From Qipengyuania pelagi (GTDB lineage: Bacteria; Pseudomonadota; Alphaproteobacteria; Sphingomonadales; Sphingomonadaceae): a stretch of 64,000 nt of DNA. The stretch covers positions 1 through 64,000 of the forward strand of contig NZ_WTYD01000002.1 of NCBI RefSeq assembly GCF_009827295.1, written 5' to 3'. The position numbers were made by a program, and so were the translations under genes. The notes beneath the pieces were generated by a model. That model saw only the letters and a list, made by a program, of their open reading frames with translations. It was not told where the DNA came from and did no database searches. Positions 1-7,976 of the stretch are shown here, piece after piece. Each line of letters opens with the position of its first letter. The first letter of the stretch is position 1.

Positions 1-43
1 ATCGGTCCGATTCTGTTCATCCCGGGAAGGTCACAAGCTGGCT

Positions 44-1123
44 ATGAATGCAAAAGTCATCACGAATTTCCAGCTTGGCAGCCGCGAATCCTCTTCGGCG
101 CCGGATGTCTTGCCCCTGGCTAAAGAGCATGCGCTGCAATCCGCCGGAGCCGCTTTCCATGCGCTCGCCGACACCATGCCGCAGATGGTATGGTCGACTC
201 TTCCCGACGGCTCCCACGATTATTACAATGCGCGCTGGTATGAATTCACGGGTGTCCCTGTCGGATCAACCGACGGCGAAGGATGGGCCGGGATGTTCCA
301 TGAGGATGACCAGGCCGACTCATGGAAGAAATGGAATCACAGCCTCGCTACCGGCGAACCGTACGAGGTTGAATATCGCCTGCGGCATCACAGCGGTGAT
401 TATCGCTGGATGATCGGTCGTGCGCTGCCGATCCTCAACGAGCAGGGTGATATCCAGCGCTGGATCGGCACTTGCACGGATATCGACGAGCAGAAGCGCA
501 CCGCCCTCCAAAACGAAATCCTGAGCCAGGAGCTCAGCCATCGCATCAAGAACATCTTCGCGATTGTTTCCGGTTTGATCAGCCTGACTGCGCGCGCAAA
601 TGAAGCGTTCGGCGAAGCGTCGCGCGACTTGCTAGGCCGGATTTCCGCGCTGGGGCGCGCGCACGAATTCGTCCGGCCGCACAGTGAAAAGTCCCAGCCC
701 GAGGGCAAAGAAGTGACCCTCGCCACGCTGCTTGCGACGATCTTCGAGACCTATCCTGCCTTTTCCGAAAGAAGGATTGCTATTTCCGGCCCCGATATCG
801 CGGTCGAAAGCCGCGCCGCCACGCCGGTTGCATTGGTGTTCCACGAGCTGGCTACCAACGCGATGAAGTACGGAGCTCTGTCCAATCCCGAGGGAAGGAT
901 TTCGCTGGACCTTTCAACCGAGGACGAGATGGTCCGCTTCCGCTGGAGGGAACACGGAGCTCACATCGACAAGGCGAGTGAGCCTCAAACGGGTTTCGGA
1001 AGTCGCCTCATCGAGTTGGCCGTGAAGCAACAGCTAGGAGGCAATTACGAGAGAACCTGGCATGACGATGGCGTTGAACTCGTCATGGATGTCCGAAAAA
1101 GCAGGTTGCAGGAGCCTAGTTAA
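44..1123 (+). CDS. PAS-domain sensor histidine kinase, HWE family
   Basis: A 359-residue soluble kinase with no membrane segment, so probably a cytoplasmic light, redox or stress sensor. A PAS domain spans about residues 35-150 (the MVW and YNARWYEFTG segments are typical). The dimerisation box ELSHRIKN puts the phospho-accepting histidine at H166. The ATPase part has an N box around FHELATNAMKYG (267-278), a W-x-E signature (WRE, 301-303) and a GFGSRL G box, which together mark the HWE/HisKA_2 class common in alphaproteobacteria. Its last 8 bases overlap the end of the convergent response regulator, so the two are probably partners although transcribed separately. The signal is unknown. Confidence 0.9.
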   Translation: MNAKVITNFQLGSRESSSAPDVLPLAKEHALQSAGAAFHALADTMPQMVWSTLPDGSHDYYNARWYEFTGVPVGSTDGEGWAGMFHEDDQADSWKKWNHSLATGEPYEVEYRLRHHSGDYRWMIGRALPILNEQGDIQRWIGTCTDIDEQKRTALQNEILSQELSHRIKNIFAIVSGLISLTARANEAFGEASRDLLGRISALGRAHEFVRPHSEKSQPEGKEVTLATLLATIFETYPAFSERRIAISGPDIAVESRAATPVALVFHELATNAMKYGALSNPEGRISLDLSTEDEMVRFRWREHGAHIDKASEPQTGFGSRLIELAVKQQLGGNYERTWHDDGVELVMDVRKSRLQEPS

Positions 1124-1520
1124 AGAAGAGCCTAAGACGGGCTGGCGGATCGATTTTTTCGCCCTTCCGGACCGCAATGACATAGTCGAGAACCTGCTTG
1201 AGAATGCTAAGATCGACCGGTTTTTCCAGCGCGCCCAGCGTTCCGCTCACCCCTTCGCCGAGTTGTGCGGGATTGGCGGTTACGAAAATAACCTCGATCC
1301 CGAAATCCGCAGCAAGCTTCTCGCCGATCCTCGGACCAGTGGCTCCATCGGCCAGATTGACATCGACGAGCGCCACATCGATCGCGTCTGAAGCCTTTGC
1401 CAATGCCGATTGCATGTCGTCGGCTATGCCTGCGGATTCATGACCGAGATCGTGAACCACCGCCTCCATTTCGACAGCTATGAGGAATTCGTCTTCGACA
1501 ATCAGAATGGTGGTCGGCAT
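1116..1520 (-). CDS. Single-domain response regulator
   Basis: A 134-residue receiver domain without an output domain. The acidic pocket is at E9/D10 (IVEDE), the phospho-acceptor aspartate at D53 in LVDVNLADG, the switch threonine at T81 and the conserved lysine at K100 (EKP). Stand-alone receivers of this type commonly take phosphate from HWE kinases in alphaproteobacteria and act as phosphate sinks or on a protein partner. The gene converges on the HWE kinase and overlaps its 3' end, supporting a functional pair. The partner downstream is not visible. Confidence 0.88.
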   Translation of the reverse strand: MPTTILIVEDEFLIAVEMEAVVHDLGHESAGIADDMQSALAKASDAIDVALVDVNLADGATGPRIGEKLAADFGIEVIFVTANPAQLGEGVSGTLGALEKPVDLSILKQVLDYVIAVRKGEKIDPPARLRLFFN

Positions 1521-1659
1521 GGAAAGCTATCAAAAGTTAAATGACGAGGCTCTGTAGTGAGGGGACGGACAGGGCGCATATTCGTTCCCTCGCCTCGTCG
1601 CATCCGGCTTCGATCGAAATAGCTTCAAGACGCGCACCCGTTCCGACGGCATAGCTTCA

Positions 1660-2082
1660 CTATCGGGCGCCAGGACCACGACCAAAGAGCGTATCTATGA
1701 TGGGGCATTCCGGAACATCACCGCCTTCGCAGCGGGCTGATACATCGGCTAGCGTGCGCTCCAACCTAGTCAAATCAGCAATTTTAGCTCGCACGCTGGC
1801 CAGATGGTTATTGGTCAGATCCCGAACCTCGCCGCAGCTGTAGGGGTGCGAATCAACGAGGCTGAGCAGGCTTTTGAGCTCCTCGATCGAAAAACCCAGA
1901 TCGCGGCCGCGCAAGATAAAGCCGAGCCGCGCCTGGTCGCCGGGTGGATAGAGCCTGTGCCCGCTTGCCGTACGCTCGGGAGGCTGAAGCAGACCGATGT
2001 TCTCGTAGTAGCGGATTGTCTCAAGGTTGCAGCCCGACCGTCTGGCCAGTTCTCCCCGTTTGATCACTTGCGATGCTGTCAT
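1660..2082 (-). CDS. merR: MerR, mercury-responsive transcriptional regulator
   Basis: A 140-residue MerR-family regulator that represses and activates the divergent mer operon by unwinding its long-spacer promoter when Hg(II) binds. The winged helix occupies about residues 6-75 (RRSGCNLETIRYYENIGLL). The three mercury-binding cysteines are all present: C83 (SCGEVRDL), C118 and C126 (CEGGDVPECPIID), close to the C82/C117/C126 of Tn501 MerR. The start lies 22 bases from the -35 of the divergent mer promoter, so the shared operator would also autoregulate merR. Cysteine layout and operator together make the assignment strong. Confidence 0.95.
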   Translation of the reverse strand: MTASQVIKRGELARRSGCNLETIRYYENIGLLQPPERTASGHRLYPPGDQARLGFILRGRDLGFSIEELKSLLSLVDSHPYSCGEVRDLTNNHLASVRAKIADLTRLERTLADVSARCEGGDVPECPIIDTLFGRGPGAR

Positions 2083-2103
2083 GAGCCATATGCCAATTAG
2101 TGC

Positions 2104-2134
2104 TTGAACCTGTAGTTACTACAGGGAGTACATT
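2104..2134 (+). promoter_or_regulatory. mer promoter/operator (MerR site)
   Basis: The -35 TTGAAC (2104-2109) and -10 TACATT (2129-2134) are separated by exactly 19 bases, and the spacer carries the perfect dyad CTGTAG-TTA-CTACAG (2110-2124). This overlong spacer with a centred dyad is the hallmark of MerR-controlled promoters. It also shows that an in-frame GTG at 2100 cannot be the merT start, because it lies upstream of the transcription start. Confidence 0.93.
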
Positions 2135-2141
2135 GGTTTCC

Positions 2142-2504
2142 ATGGTCGATCAAATGCACAAGAACGCGCAGCGCTTATGGGCGAGCGGCGGGACGCTCGG
2201 CGCGATACTCGCCTCGTCCTGCTGTATTGCCCCGCTGTTATTGCTGAGCCTTGGCATCAGCGGCGCGTGGATCGGCAATCTCACTGCGCTCGAACCGTAC
2301 AAATGGGTATTTATCGCCATTGCGGTTGTCTTTTTGGCCCTTGGATTCCGGCACGTCTATTTTCGGCAAGCCGAACCTTGCGAAGACGGAACATATTGCG
2401 CGCGGCCCGGAGCAAACCTGCTCGTCAAAAGCTCCCTGTGGCTGGCGACCGTATTGGTCGCTGCCTCGTCCACGGTCGAGTGGTGGGCGCCGCAATTCTA
2501 CTAG
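2142..2504 (+). CDS. merT: MerT mercuric ion transporter
   Basis: A 120-residue inner-membrane protein that takes Hg(II) from periplasmic MerP and passes it to the cytoplasm. It has three predicted membrane helices (about 18-40, 52-70, 97-115). The first contains the vicinal pair C27-C28 (SSCCIAPLLL), and a second pair, C80 and C86, sits in the cytoplasmic loop, as in classical MerT. The start at 2142 was chosen because the upstream in-frame GTG lies inside the promoter. It is the first gene of the mer operon; merP follows after an 11-base gap. Confidence 0.92.
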   Translation: MVDQMHKNAQRLWASGGTLGAILASSCCIAPLLLLSLGISGAWIGNLTALEPYKWVFIAIAVVFLALGFRHVYFRQAEPCEDGTYCARPGANLLVKSSLWLATVLVAASSTVEWWAPQFY

Positions 2505-2515
2505 GAGTTCGAAAG

Positions 2516-2857
2516 ATGAAGAAGACGATGATCGTCGCAGTTGCGATACTGGGACTGGCCGGAGCGGGTATCTGGGCAGCGACCTTGTTTCCGCCAAACT
2601 CCGACGAACGGGTTCAACAAAATTCCGCGCATCTGCAATCGGCAAGTTTTGCGGTCGAGAATATGACCTGCGCGACCTGCCCGATAACGGTTCGGCGCGC
2701 GATGGAAGGCGTGGCAGGCGTGCACGAGGTGACTATCGATTACGAGACCAGGACGGCGACTGCGCAGTTCGATCCTGAGCGAACAACCACAAGCGCGATC
2801 GCCGCGGCGTCGACCGAGGCCGGATATCCGGCGATCCTTTCAGAGAGCGCGCTATGA
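2516..2857 (+). CDS. merP: MerP-like periplasmic mercury-binding protein
   Basis: A 113-residue secreted or membrane-anchored heavy-metal-associated domain protein. Residues 1-24 form a signal peptide or anchor (MKKTMIVAVAILGLAGAG). The HMA fold follows from about 42, with the metal site MTCATC (C52, C55) and the expected downstream hydrophobic pattern ending AGYPA. It scavenges Hg(II) and hands it to MerT. AGGAG lies just before the ATG at 2516 and overlaps the merT stop. Its own stop overlaps the next start (ATGA), so it is translationally coupled to the GDCCVxC gene. Confidence 0.9.
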   Translation: MKKTMIVAVAILGLAGAGIWAATLFPPNSDERVQQNSAHLQSASFAVENMTCATCPITVRRAMEGVAGVHEVTIDYETRTATAQFDPERTTTSAIAAASTEAGYPAILSESAL

Positions 2858-3084
2858 TCGAACTGAAGTCCGAGATCACATGCCCTACTTGCGGGTACAA
2901 AAAGCTCGAAAGAATGCCGACGGATGCCTGCTGGTTTTTCTACGATTGCAATGGTTGCGGTGTGAAACTCCGCCCCAATGCGGGCGATTGCTGCGTCTTC
3001 TGCTCATTCGGCACCATCCCCTGCCCGCCAATCCAGGAAACGCGTGCCGATGGCACGGGCACCACATGTTGCGGAGGACGATAA
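2854..3084 (+). CDS. GDCCVxC-domain small cysteine-rich protein
   Basis: A 76-residue protein with 11 cysteines: a CPTCG knuckle (C10, C13), C26, C32/C35, the signature GDCCVFCSFGTIPCPP (44-59) and a C-terminal CC (72-73). The signature matches a small family known as GDCCVxC-domain (seleno)proteins, whose members often lie in mer operons and sometimes carry selenocysteine; here every position is cysteine. No biochemical role is established. Position between merP and the reductase, with start/stop overlap, suggests binding or relaying Hg(II) in the cytoplasm. Its C-terminal CC might stand in for thiols missing from the neighbouring reductase; that is inference. Confidence 0.8.
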   Translation: MIELKSEITCPTCGYKKLERMPTDACWFFYDCNGCGVKLRPNAGDCCVFCSFGTIPCPPIQETRADGTGTTCCGGR

Positions 3085-3085
3085 G

Positions 3086-4447
3086 ATGAGTACGCGAAAC
3101 TTCGATCTTATAGTGCTGGGTGTTGGTATGGCGGCCGTAAATGCCGCCAACAAATGCGCCTCAGCCGGTTGGTCGGTCGCGGTGGTCGACGAACTGCCTT
3201 ATGGCGGCACCTGCGCCCTGCGCGGCTGCGATCCGAAGAAAATGCTCCGCCGCGGGGCGGAAATCATCGACGCAGCGCGGCTCATGCACGGCAAGGGCAT
3301 CGAACCGAACGACATCGCCATCAACTGGCCCGATCTGGTCGCCTTCACGCAGACGTTCACCGACAAAATGCCCGGTCGGATCGAAAACGGTCTGGAGAGC
3401 AACGGCGTCACTACCCTTCACGGGAAAGCGCGCTTCGTCGGCGAAGATACCGTCGAAATCGACGGCGAGGGGCAGTTTCAGGCAAACCATTTCCTGATCG
3501 CAACGGGTGCCAAGCCGCGGACGATAGATGTTCCCGGCTCCGAACACCTTACCGACAGCACCGAGTTCATGCGGCTCGATGCGCTGCCCGAACGCATCCT
3601 GTTCATCGGCGGCGGCTTCATCTCGTTCGAGTTTGGCCATATCGCAGCACGCGCCGGCAGCGAGGTGTGCATGATCGATCGCGGCGAGAGACCGCTTAAA
3701 GGTTTCGATGCCGATCTTGTTGAAAGACTCGTCGCGCGAGGCGAGGAAGTCGGCGTCCAACTGCGACGGCGCACGTCACTCAAATCCATCAAGAAGGACG
3801 GGACGGACTTTCTTGTCACGGTAGAAACGGGTAGCGAAACGAAAGATTTGCGCGCCGATCTCGTCGTCCAAGGCGCGGGCCGCGTCGCGGCAATTGATCA
3901 GCTCGATCTGGCCGCAGCCAATGTCGAGGCAGGTGACAAGGGCGTTGCGGTCAACGCCTACCTGCAAAGCACGTCCAACCCGAAAATCTACGCTGCCGGG
4001 GATGCCGCCGATACGCAGGGTGCCCCGCTTACGCCTGTCGCGGTTTTCGAGGGCAAGGTAGCTGCGTCCAATATGCTCAAGGGCAACCGGACCAAGCCGG
4101 ATTATTCGGGAGTTCCGAGCGCTGTATTTACCGTACCGGAGCTAACCCGCGTTGGCATGCTCGAACAGGATGCACGAGAGGCCGGGCACGATATCCGCGT
4201 CGTCGAGAATGACACCGGCGACTGGTATTCCAACCTTCGCGTTGGCGAAAGCTGCGCTGCAACCAAGGTTATAATCGATAAGGACAGCGACACTATCCTG
4301 GGCGCCCATCTGCTCGGACCCGAATATGGCGAAATCATTAATTTCTTCGGTTTGGCCATCCGACTTGGACTGACAACAAGCGATCTCAAGAAAATGGTAT
4401 CGGTGTATCCGAGCGTGGGCTCCGATCTTGGCTCCATGCTATCGTAG
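3086..4447 (+). CDS. FAD/NAD(P)-dependent disulfide oxidoreductase of the mer operon (mercuric-reductase-like)
   Basis: A 453-residue flavoprotein of the glutathione reductase/MerA superfamily. The FAD-binding N-terminus reads LGVGMAAVNAA. The redox disulfide is GGTCALRGC (C43, C48), a CX4C arrangement. The NAD(P) Rossmann motif is FIGGGFISFEFG and the second FAD motif IYAAGDAAD. It has no N-terminal HMA domain and, unlike canonical MerA, no C-terminal vicinal cysteine pair (it ends YPSVGSDLGSML), so Hg(II) reduction is plausible from context but not proved. The start at 3086 follows GGAGG; a longer in-frame extension would overlap the preceding gene by over 100 bases. It is the last mer gene; no merB is present. 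Confidence 0.82.
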   Translation: MSTRNFDLIVLGVGMAAVNAANKCASAGWSVAVVDELPYGGTCALRGCDPKKMLRRGAEIIDAARLMHGKGIEPNDIAINWPDLVAFTQTFTDKMPGRIENGLESNGVTTLHGKARFVGEDTVEIDGEGQFQANHFLIATGAKPRTIDVPGSEHLTDSTEFMRLDALPERILFIGGGFISFEFGHIAARAGSEVCMIDRGERPLKGFDADLVERLVARGEEVGVQLRRRTSLKSIKKDGTDFLVTVETGSETKDLRADLVVQGAGRVAAIDQLDLAAANVEAGDKGVAVNAYLQSTSNPKIYAAGDAADTQGAPLTPVAVFEGKVAASNMLKGNRTKPDYSGVPSAVFTVPELTRVGMLEQDAREAGHDIRVVENDTGDWYSNLRVGESCAATKVIIDKDSDTILGAHLLGPEYGEIINFFGLAIRLGLTTSDLKKMVSVYPSVGSDLGSMLS

Positions 4448-4528
4448 TTGCGCCTCGCTTGGTCCAGTAAAGCCATCAACCGGGTAATCCCGTTTGCGAT
4501 CGACAGTCGAAATCTCGATAGAGGTCAG

Positions 4529-4855
4529 ATGATGACCTTTCTCGCATATCTCGGTGCTGCAATTGCTGAAATTGCGGGCTGTTTCGCTTTCTGGGCGTGG
4601 TTGCGTATGGACAAGTCGGCTTGGTGGCTCGTTCCGGGCGTGGCTTCACTCGTCCTTTTTGCCTATTTGCTAACGCTGGTCGATGCCGAGCATGCAGGTC
4701 GAACTTATGCTGCCTACGGCGGGGTCTACATTCTGTCCGCGCTTTTGTGGCTTTGGATCGCAGAAGGCGTGAAGCCCGATCGGTGGGACACTCTGGGCGT
4801 GGCGATCTGCCTTGTAGGCGCCGGCGTCATCTTGCTCGCCCCCAGACCGGTATGA
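4529..4855 (+). CDS. YnfA-family small membrane protein
   Basis: A 108-residue protein of four predicted membrane helices that matches the YnfA/UPF0060 family, relatives of small multidrug-resistance transporters. It has [15 protein letters not shown] in helix 1, the family-typical [12 protein letters not shown] before helix 3, and a final helix with [14 protein letters not shown]. The substrate is uncertain; YnfA proteins have been linked to export of cationic compounds. The start at 4529 follows AGAGG at about the right distance; an in-frame ATG is next to it at 4532. It runs convergent to the arsenite transporter with only 12 bases between them. Confidence 0.82.
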   Translation: MMTFLAYLGAAIAEIAGCFAFWAWLRMDKSAWWLVPGVASLVLFAYLLTLVDAEHAGRTYAAYGGVYILSALLWLWIAEGVKPDRWDTLGVAICLVGAGVILLAPRPV

Positions 4856-4867
4856 GGCACATCCGCA

Positions 4868-5938
4868 TCAAGCCAACGGGAATATACCACGCGTCCGATT
4901 GGCGATCGCTACCAGCGACAACATGACAGGCACTTCTACGAGGACGCCTACCACCGTAGCCAAAGCAGCTCCGCTCCCTAGGCCGAACAGGCCGATCGCA
5001 ACCGCCACCGCCAGTTCGAAAAAATTGGACGTGCCGATAAGAGCGCAGGGCGCGGCTACTGCGTGCGGGACCTTCCACGCTTTGGCCCAGCCATAAGCGA
5101 TGAAGAAGATGCCGTAGCTTTGGACAACAATGGGCGCTGCAATCAGCGCGATCAACAGCGGTCGGGCGACAATGGTTTCCGCCTGGAAGCCGAACAGCAG
5201 CAACACCGTCAGCAGCAGGCCGATGATCGAGAGCGGCTTCATGCGCCCCGTGAATTCGGACACCGCCGCTTCATCGCCGCCATGGGTCGCGAGAAGCCGA
5301 TGCCGCACAATGGCACCGGCTGCGAGCGGCACGACCACATAGAGCGCGACCGAGAGCAGCAGCGTCTCCCACGGGACCGCAATGTCGGTCACGCCCAGCA
5401 GCAGCGCGACAATGGGCGCGAAGGCCACGATCATGATGAGATCATTCGCCGCGACTTGCACCAGCGTATAGGCAGGATCGCCCCTGGTGAGCTGCGACCA
5501 TACGAAGACCATCGCGGTGCAAGGGGCCGCACCCAGCAGGATCAGCCCGGCGATGTATTGCTGGGCATCGGCAGGCGCGATCAGGTCGGCAAAGACGACC
5601 TCGAAGAACAACACGCCAAGTGCAGCCATCGTGAAAGGCTTGATGAACCAGTTCACTACCAGCGTGATGATCAGGCCCTTTGGCTTGTCACCGACGCGAC
5701 GCACCGCGCCGAAATCGACCGCCACCATCATCGGGAATATCATCGCCCAGATCAGTACTGCGACGACAAGATTGACCGAGGCGTATTCGATGCCCGCTAG
5801 CGAGGCGAATAGCTCTGGCGCTGCATTGCCGAGCGCAATCCCGGCGAGGATCGCGCCGCCGACCCAGACCGAAAGCCATTTCTCGAACAGGCCTAGCCCC
5901 GCCGCGCGGGCGTCCATGTCAGCAGCTGCAGCGGTCAT
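4868..5938 (-). CDS. acr3: Acr3-family arsenite efflux transporter
   Basis: A 356-residue inner-membrane protein with about ten helices that exports As(III) using the proton-motive force. The hallmark segment [18 protein letters not shown] carries the essential conserved cysteine of Acr3 proteins, followed by the conserved ANDLIMI. No ArsR or ArsC gene flanks it, so the gene is isolated from a normal ars operon. It lies 33 bases downstream of a truncated traG on the same strand, which suggests it was brought next to the conjugation genes by a rearrangement and may be transcribed from the traG side. Confidence 0.9.
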   Translation of the reverse strand: MTAAAADMDARAAGLGLFEKWLSVWVGGAILAGIALGNAAPELFASLAGIEYASVNLVVAVLIWAMIFPMMVAVDFGAVRRVGDKPKGLIITLVVNWFIKPFTMAALGVLFFEVVFADLIAPADAQQYIAGLILLGAAPCTAMVFVWSQLTRGDPAYTLVQVAANDLIMIVAFAPIVALLLGVTDIAVPWETLLLSVALYVVVPLAAGAIVRHRLLATHGGDEAAVSEFTGRMKPLSIIGLLLTVLLLFGFQAETIVARPLLIALIAAPIVVQSYGIFFIAYGWAKAWKVPHAVAAPCALIGTSNFFELAVAVAIGLFGLGSGAALATVVGVLVEVPVMLSLVAIANRTRGIFPLA

Positions 5939-5971
5939 TGTTCATCCGCCTCGTGGCCAACAGCCTGCAAC

Positions 5972-6682
5972 TCAGGCAGCATCGAGCCGTCTTACGTCCT
6001 GTTGGCGCACGTCGCGCACCTCGTTGATGCCGCGTCGCACTTCCATCAGCGGGTTATAGGCTGCCGACGCCTCATTGGTCGGATCAAACAGAAGCGTGCG
6101 ACTGAACCGGGAGCGGAAGCCTGCGGTCAGCTCCCAGTTCTCGCCCTTGATATCATGCACGATCGCCGAGTGGGGCCAGGTCAGCAGCGTCGGGACGACA
6201 AGGCCTACACCTTTGCCGCTGCGCGTCGGTGCGAAGCAGAGCACATGTTCGGGCCCGTCGTGACGAAGATAGAGATTGGCATGCTGGCCGATAATGACGC
6301 CCTTGCCTGCCAGAAGGCCCACGCGTGATATTTCGGAACGGGTCGCCCAGCGCGCCGAGCCATAGGTCGCGCTGTTCCTGATCTCTCGGGCGCGCCAGAC
6401 CGACATGCCGATCGCGACCGCCACCGACACGAGACCGCCCGATGCGGCAATCATTCCGCCGATCTCGAAGATGCGCGGCGCATAGGCTTCGTAGCTGAAC
6501 CACCACCAGAAGATGGCATAAGGCGGATAGACGGGCGCTCCGGAGACACTGAACCACGGCGCGCCCAATTGTGCTTGATAGCCGAGCGCGTGCGCCGTCC
6601 ATTGAGTACCCGCCCACACACCTGCGAGCGTGAGAGCAAAGACGACGAGTATCTGACCCCACAATATCCGGGTTGCCGACAA
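5972..6682 (-). pseudogene. traG: Truncated TraG/VirD4-type coupling protein
   Basis: Only 236 residues remain of a type IV coupling ATPase that is normally about 650. Membrane helices lie at roughly 7-27 and 73-95, and the Walker A motif is intact (APTRSGKG, 151-158). Homology continues to the conserved EVRDV at about 221-225. The reading then changes to an unrelated tail (RQQDVRRLDAA) and stops, so Walker B and the all-alpha DNA-binding domain are missing. The break is near 6000-6010. The protein cannot hydrolyse ATP or pump DNA. The acr3 gene lies immediately beyond the break. Confidence 0.87.
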
Positions 6683-6782
6683 GGCTGGCTCCTTTCGTGA
6701 AGGACAGCACGGCGGCTTTGCATTGCATATTCAAGTCGGAAGCTGCGTGATCGCAGGTTGGCGTAGCAAAAGCGGCGTACGG

Positions 6783-7484
6783 CTAGATTGCTTCCCGACT
6801 ATAGTCCGGGTTACCGGACCAGGTCAGGCGGTACATCGCCCCTTGCGCGACCGATTGCACGACGTTGGGCCACAGGGCCGCGATGCAAGTTCCATCCGCA
6901 TGGCGCACAGAGGGATAGATAATGCCGTTATGACCGGCTGCGCGTGCCTGCGCCGCTAGAGCATTGCCGACAGGATAGCCTTTCGTCTTGTCCGGATCGA
7001 GGGCCGGGTGTCCGGGCTGCTCGCGCAAATCGATGAAGACGCCCGCCATGCTGGCAATCATCTCGCCATATTCGACAACGGCATCGAAATCGCCGGCATC
7101 GGCGAGCGCCTGTGTCAGGTGATGGCCGACCTCGGCAATACAGGTCTCGACATCGAGCGCGGCATACCATGCGCCGCGGTTCGCGGGGTTGAAGCGATTG
7201 GGCTCGCGCGGTTTGGCGTAGGCAAAGCTCGCATTGATGAACCTGGCATGCGGCACGCCGTGAACCAGTTCGTCGGCTGTCAGCCCGCCAAACCCGCGCT
7301 CTTCGGCGATCAGGCGCGAACTCGTCGCCCCCTCGATTTCAGCGAGCAGCGCAAGCTCGGCATCACTGTCGGCAAGTGGAGCCATGACCGCTTCGCGCAA
7401 GCGCGCGCTGGAAACGAGCCGGACAGTCCGCTCGAACGCTTCGCGGATCTGCGGCGGCTCGCCTGCCTCCTCAGAGCCCGCCAC
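6783..7484 (-). CDS. RES-domain toxin
   Basis: A 233-residue RES-domain protein, toxin half of a RES-Xre type II system. Characterised members deplete NAD+. Seen here are the RES core features: an arginine in RFNPANRGAWYAALDVET, the following ETCIAEVGHH, and a C-terminal Ser-containing strand (IIYPSVRHADG), matching the conserved Arg, Glu and Ser that name the family. The first 14 bases overlap the end of the upstream antitoxin gene, the usual order in this family. The N-terminal 60 residues are more variable. The gene appears intact among broken mobility genes. Confidence 0.85.
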   Translation of the reverse strand: MAGSEEAGEPPQIREAFERTVRLVSSARLREAVMAPLADSDAELALLAEIEGATSSRLIAEERGFGGLTADELVHGVPHARFINASFAYAKPREPNRFNPANRGAWYAALDVETCIAEVGHHLTQALADAGDFDAVVEYGEMIASMAGVFIDLREQPGHPALDPDKTKGYPVGNALAAQARAAGHNGIIYPSVRHADGTCIAALWPNVVQSVAQGAMYRLTWSGNPDYSREAI

Positions 7485-7902
7485 GAAGCGCGTCGATATA
7501 TTGTCTGGTCTCCAGCATGCGCGGAATGCCGCCTTCGATCATCGCCCCGATGGGCGAGCGGCGATCAAACAACGGGGCCCTGTTTTCGAGCTTTGGCCAG
7601 CGATCGGCCATGTCGTTGGCGAACAGCAGATGCAGTCCCTTGAACAGACCGATCAGCGCCGACGCGCGGGTCAGCTGGTCCTGACCGAGCGAGCCCTCCC
7701 AGGTTCCGGCTTTCATCCGGTCCCAGGTACTTTCGGACACGCCGAGCAGCGCAGCGCCCTCAGCGTTGCTCGCACCCCAGGCCTCGATGAGGCGCAGCAC
7801 GGCCTTTACCGCAGCGCTGGTGAGGCGGCTGCGATCACCGTCGCTTGCAAAGGTCTGAAGCCCCGGGGGAGCTTCGGCATGCTGAATCGCTGCACTTACC
7901 AT
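7471..7902 (-). CDS. Xre/MbcA/ParS-type antitoxin of the RES pair
   Basis: A 143-residue antitoxin with an N-terminal helix-turn-helix (about 30-75, AEGAALLGVSESTWDRMKAG) and a C-terminal toxin-binding DUF2384-like domain (about 85-143, ALIGLFKGLHLLF...RSPIGAMIEGG). The start at 7902 was preferred over one 26 codons upstream because the upstream option lies inside a strong promoter (-35 at 7945-7950, -10 at 7921-7926). It is translationally coupled to the RES toxin and probably represses its own promoter through the inverted repeat there. Confidence 0.85.
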   Translation of the reverse strand: MVSAAIQHAEAPPGLQTFASDGDRSRLTSAAVKAVLRLIEAWGASNAEGAALLGVSESTWDRMKAGTWEGSLGQDQLTRASALIGLFKGLHLLFANDMADRWPKLENRAPLFDRRSPIGAMIEGGIPRMLETRQYIDALRGGL

Positions 7903-7914
7903 ATCGCATCTCCT

Positions 7915-7950
7915 GATGCGTTTATAAGCATCATATGGTGCGTTTGTCAA
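7915..7950 (-). promoter_or_regulatory. Promoter and candidate operator of the Xre-RES operon
   Basis: On the minus strand a -35 TTGACA (7950-7945) and a -10 TATAAA (7926-7921) lie 18 bases apart, near consensus. An inverted repeat GATGC-N8-GCATC (7915-7932) covers the -10 box, a good position for autorepression by the Xre antitoxin. Confidence 0.7.
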
Positions 7951-7976
7951 GATTTCCGTTATGATGCCGGTGCTCC

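Noticed and set aside
2100..2141. Longer merT starting at GTG 2100
   Set aside because: The extension lies inside the MerR operator and promoter (2104-2134), upstream of any transcript.
3086..4447. Naming the mer flavoprotein merA outright
   Set aside because: The C-terminal vicinal cysteine pair needed by characterised MerA is absent, so only mercuric-reductase-like is justified.
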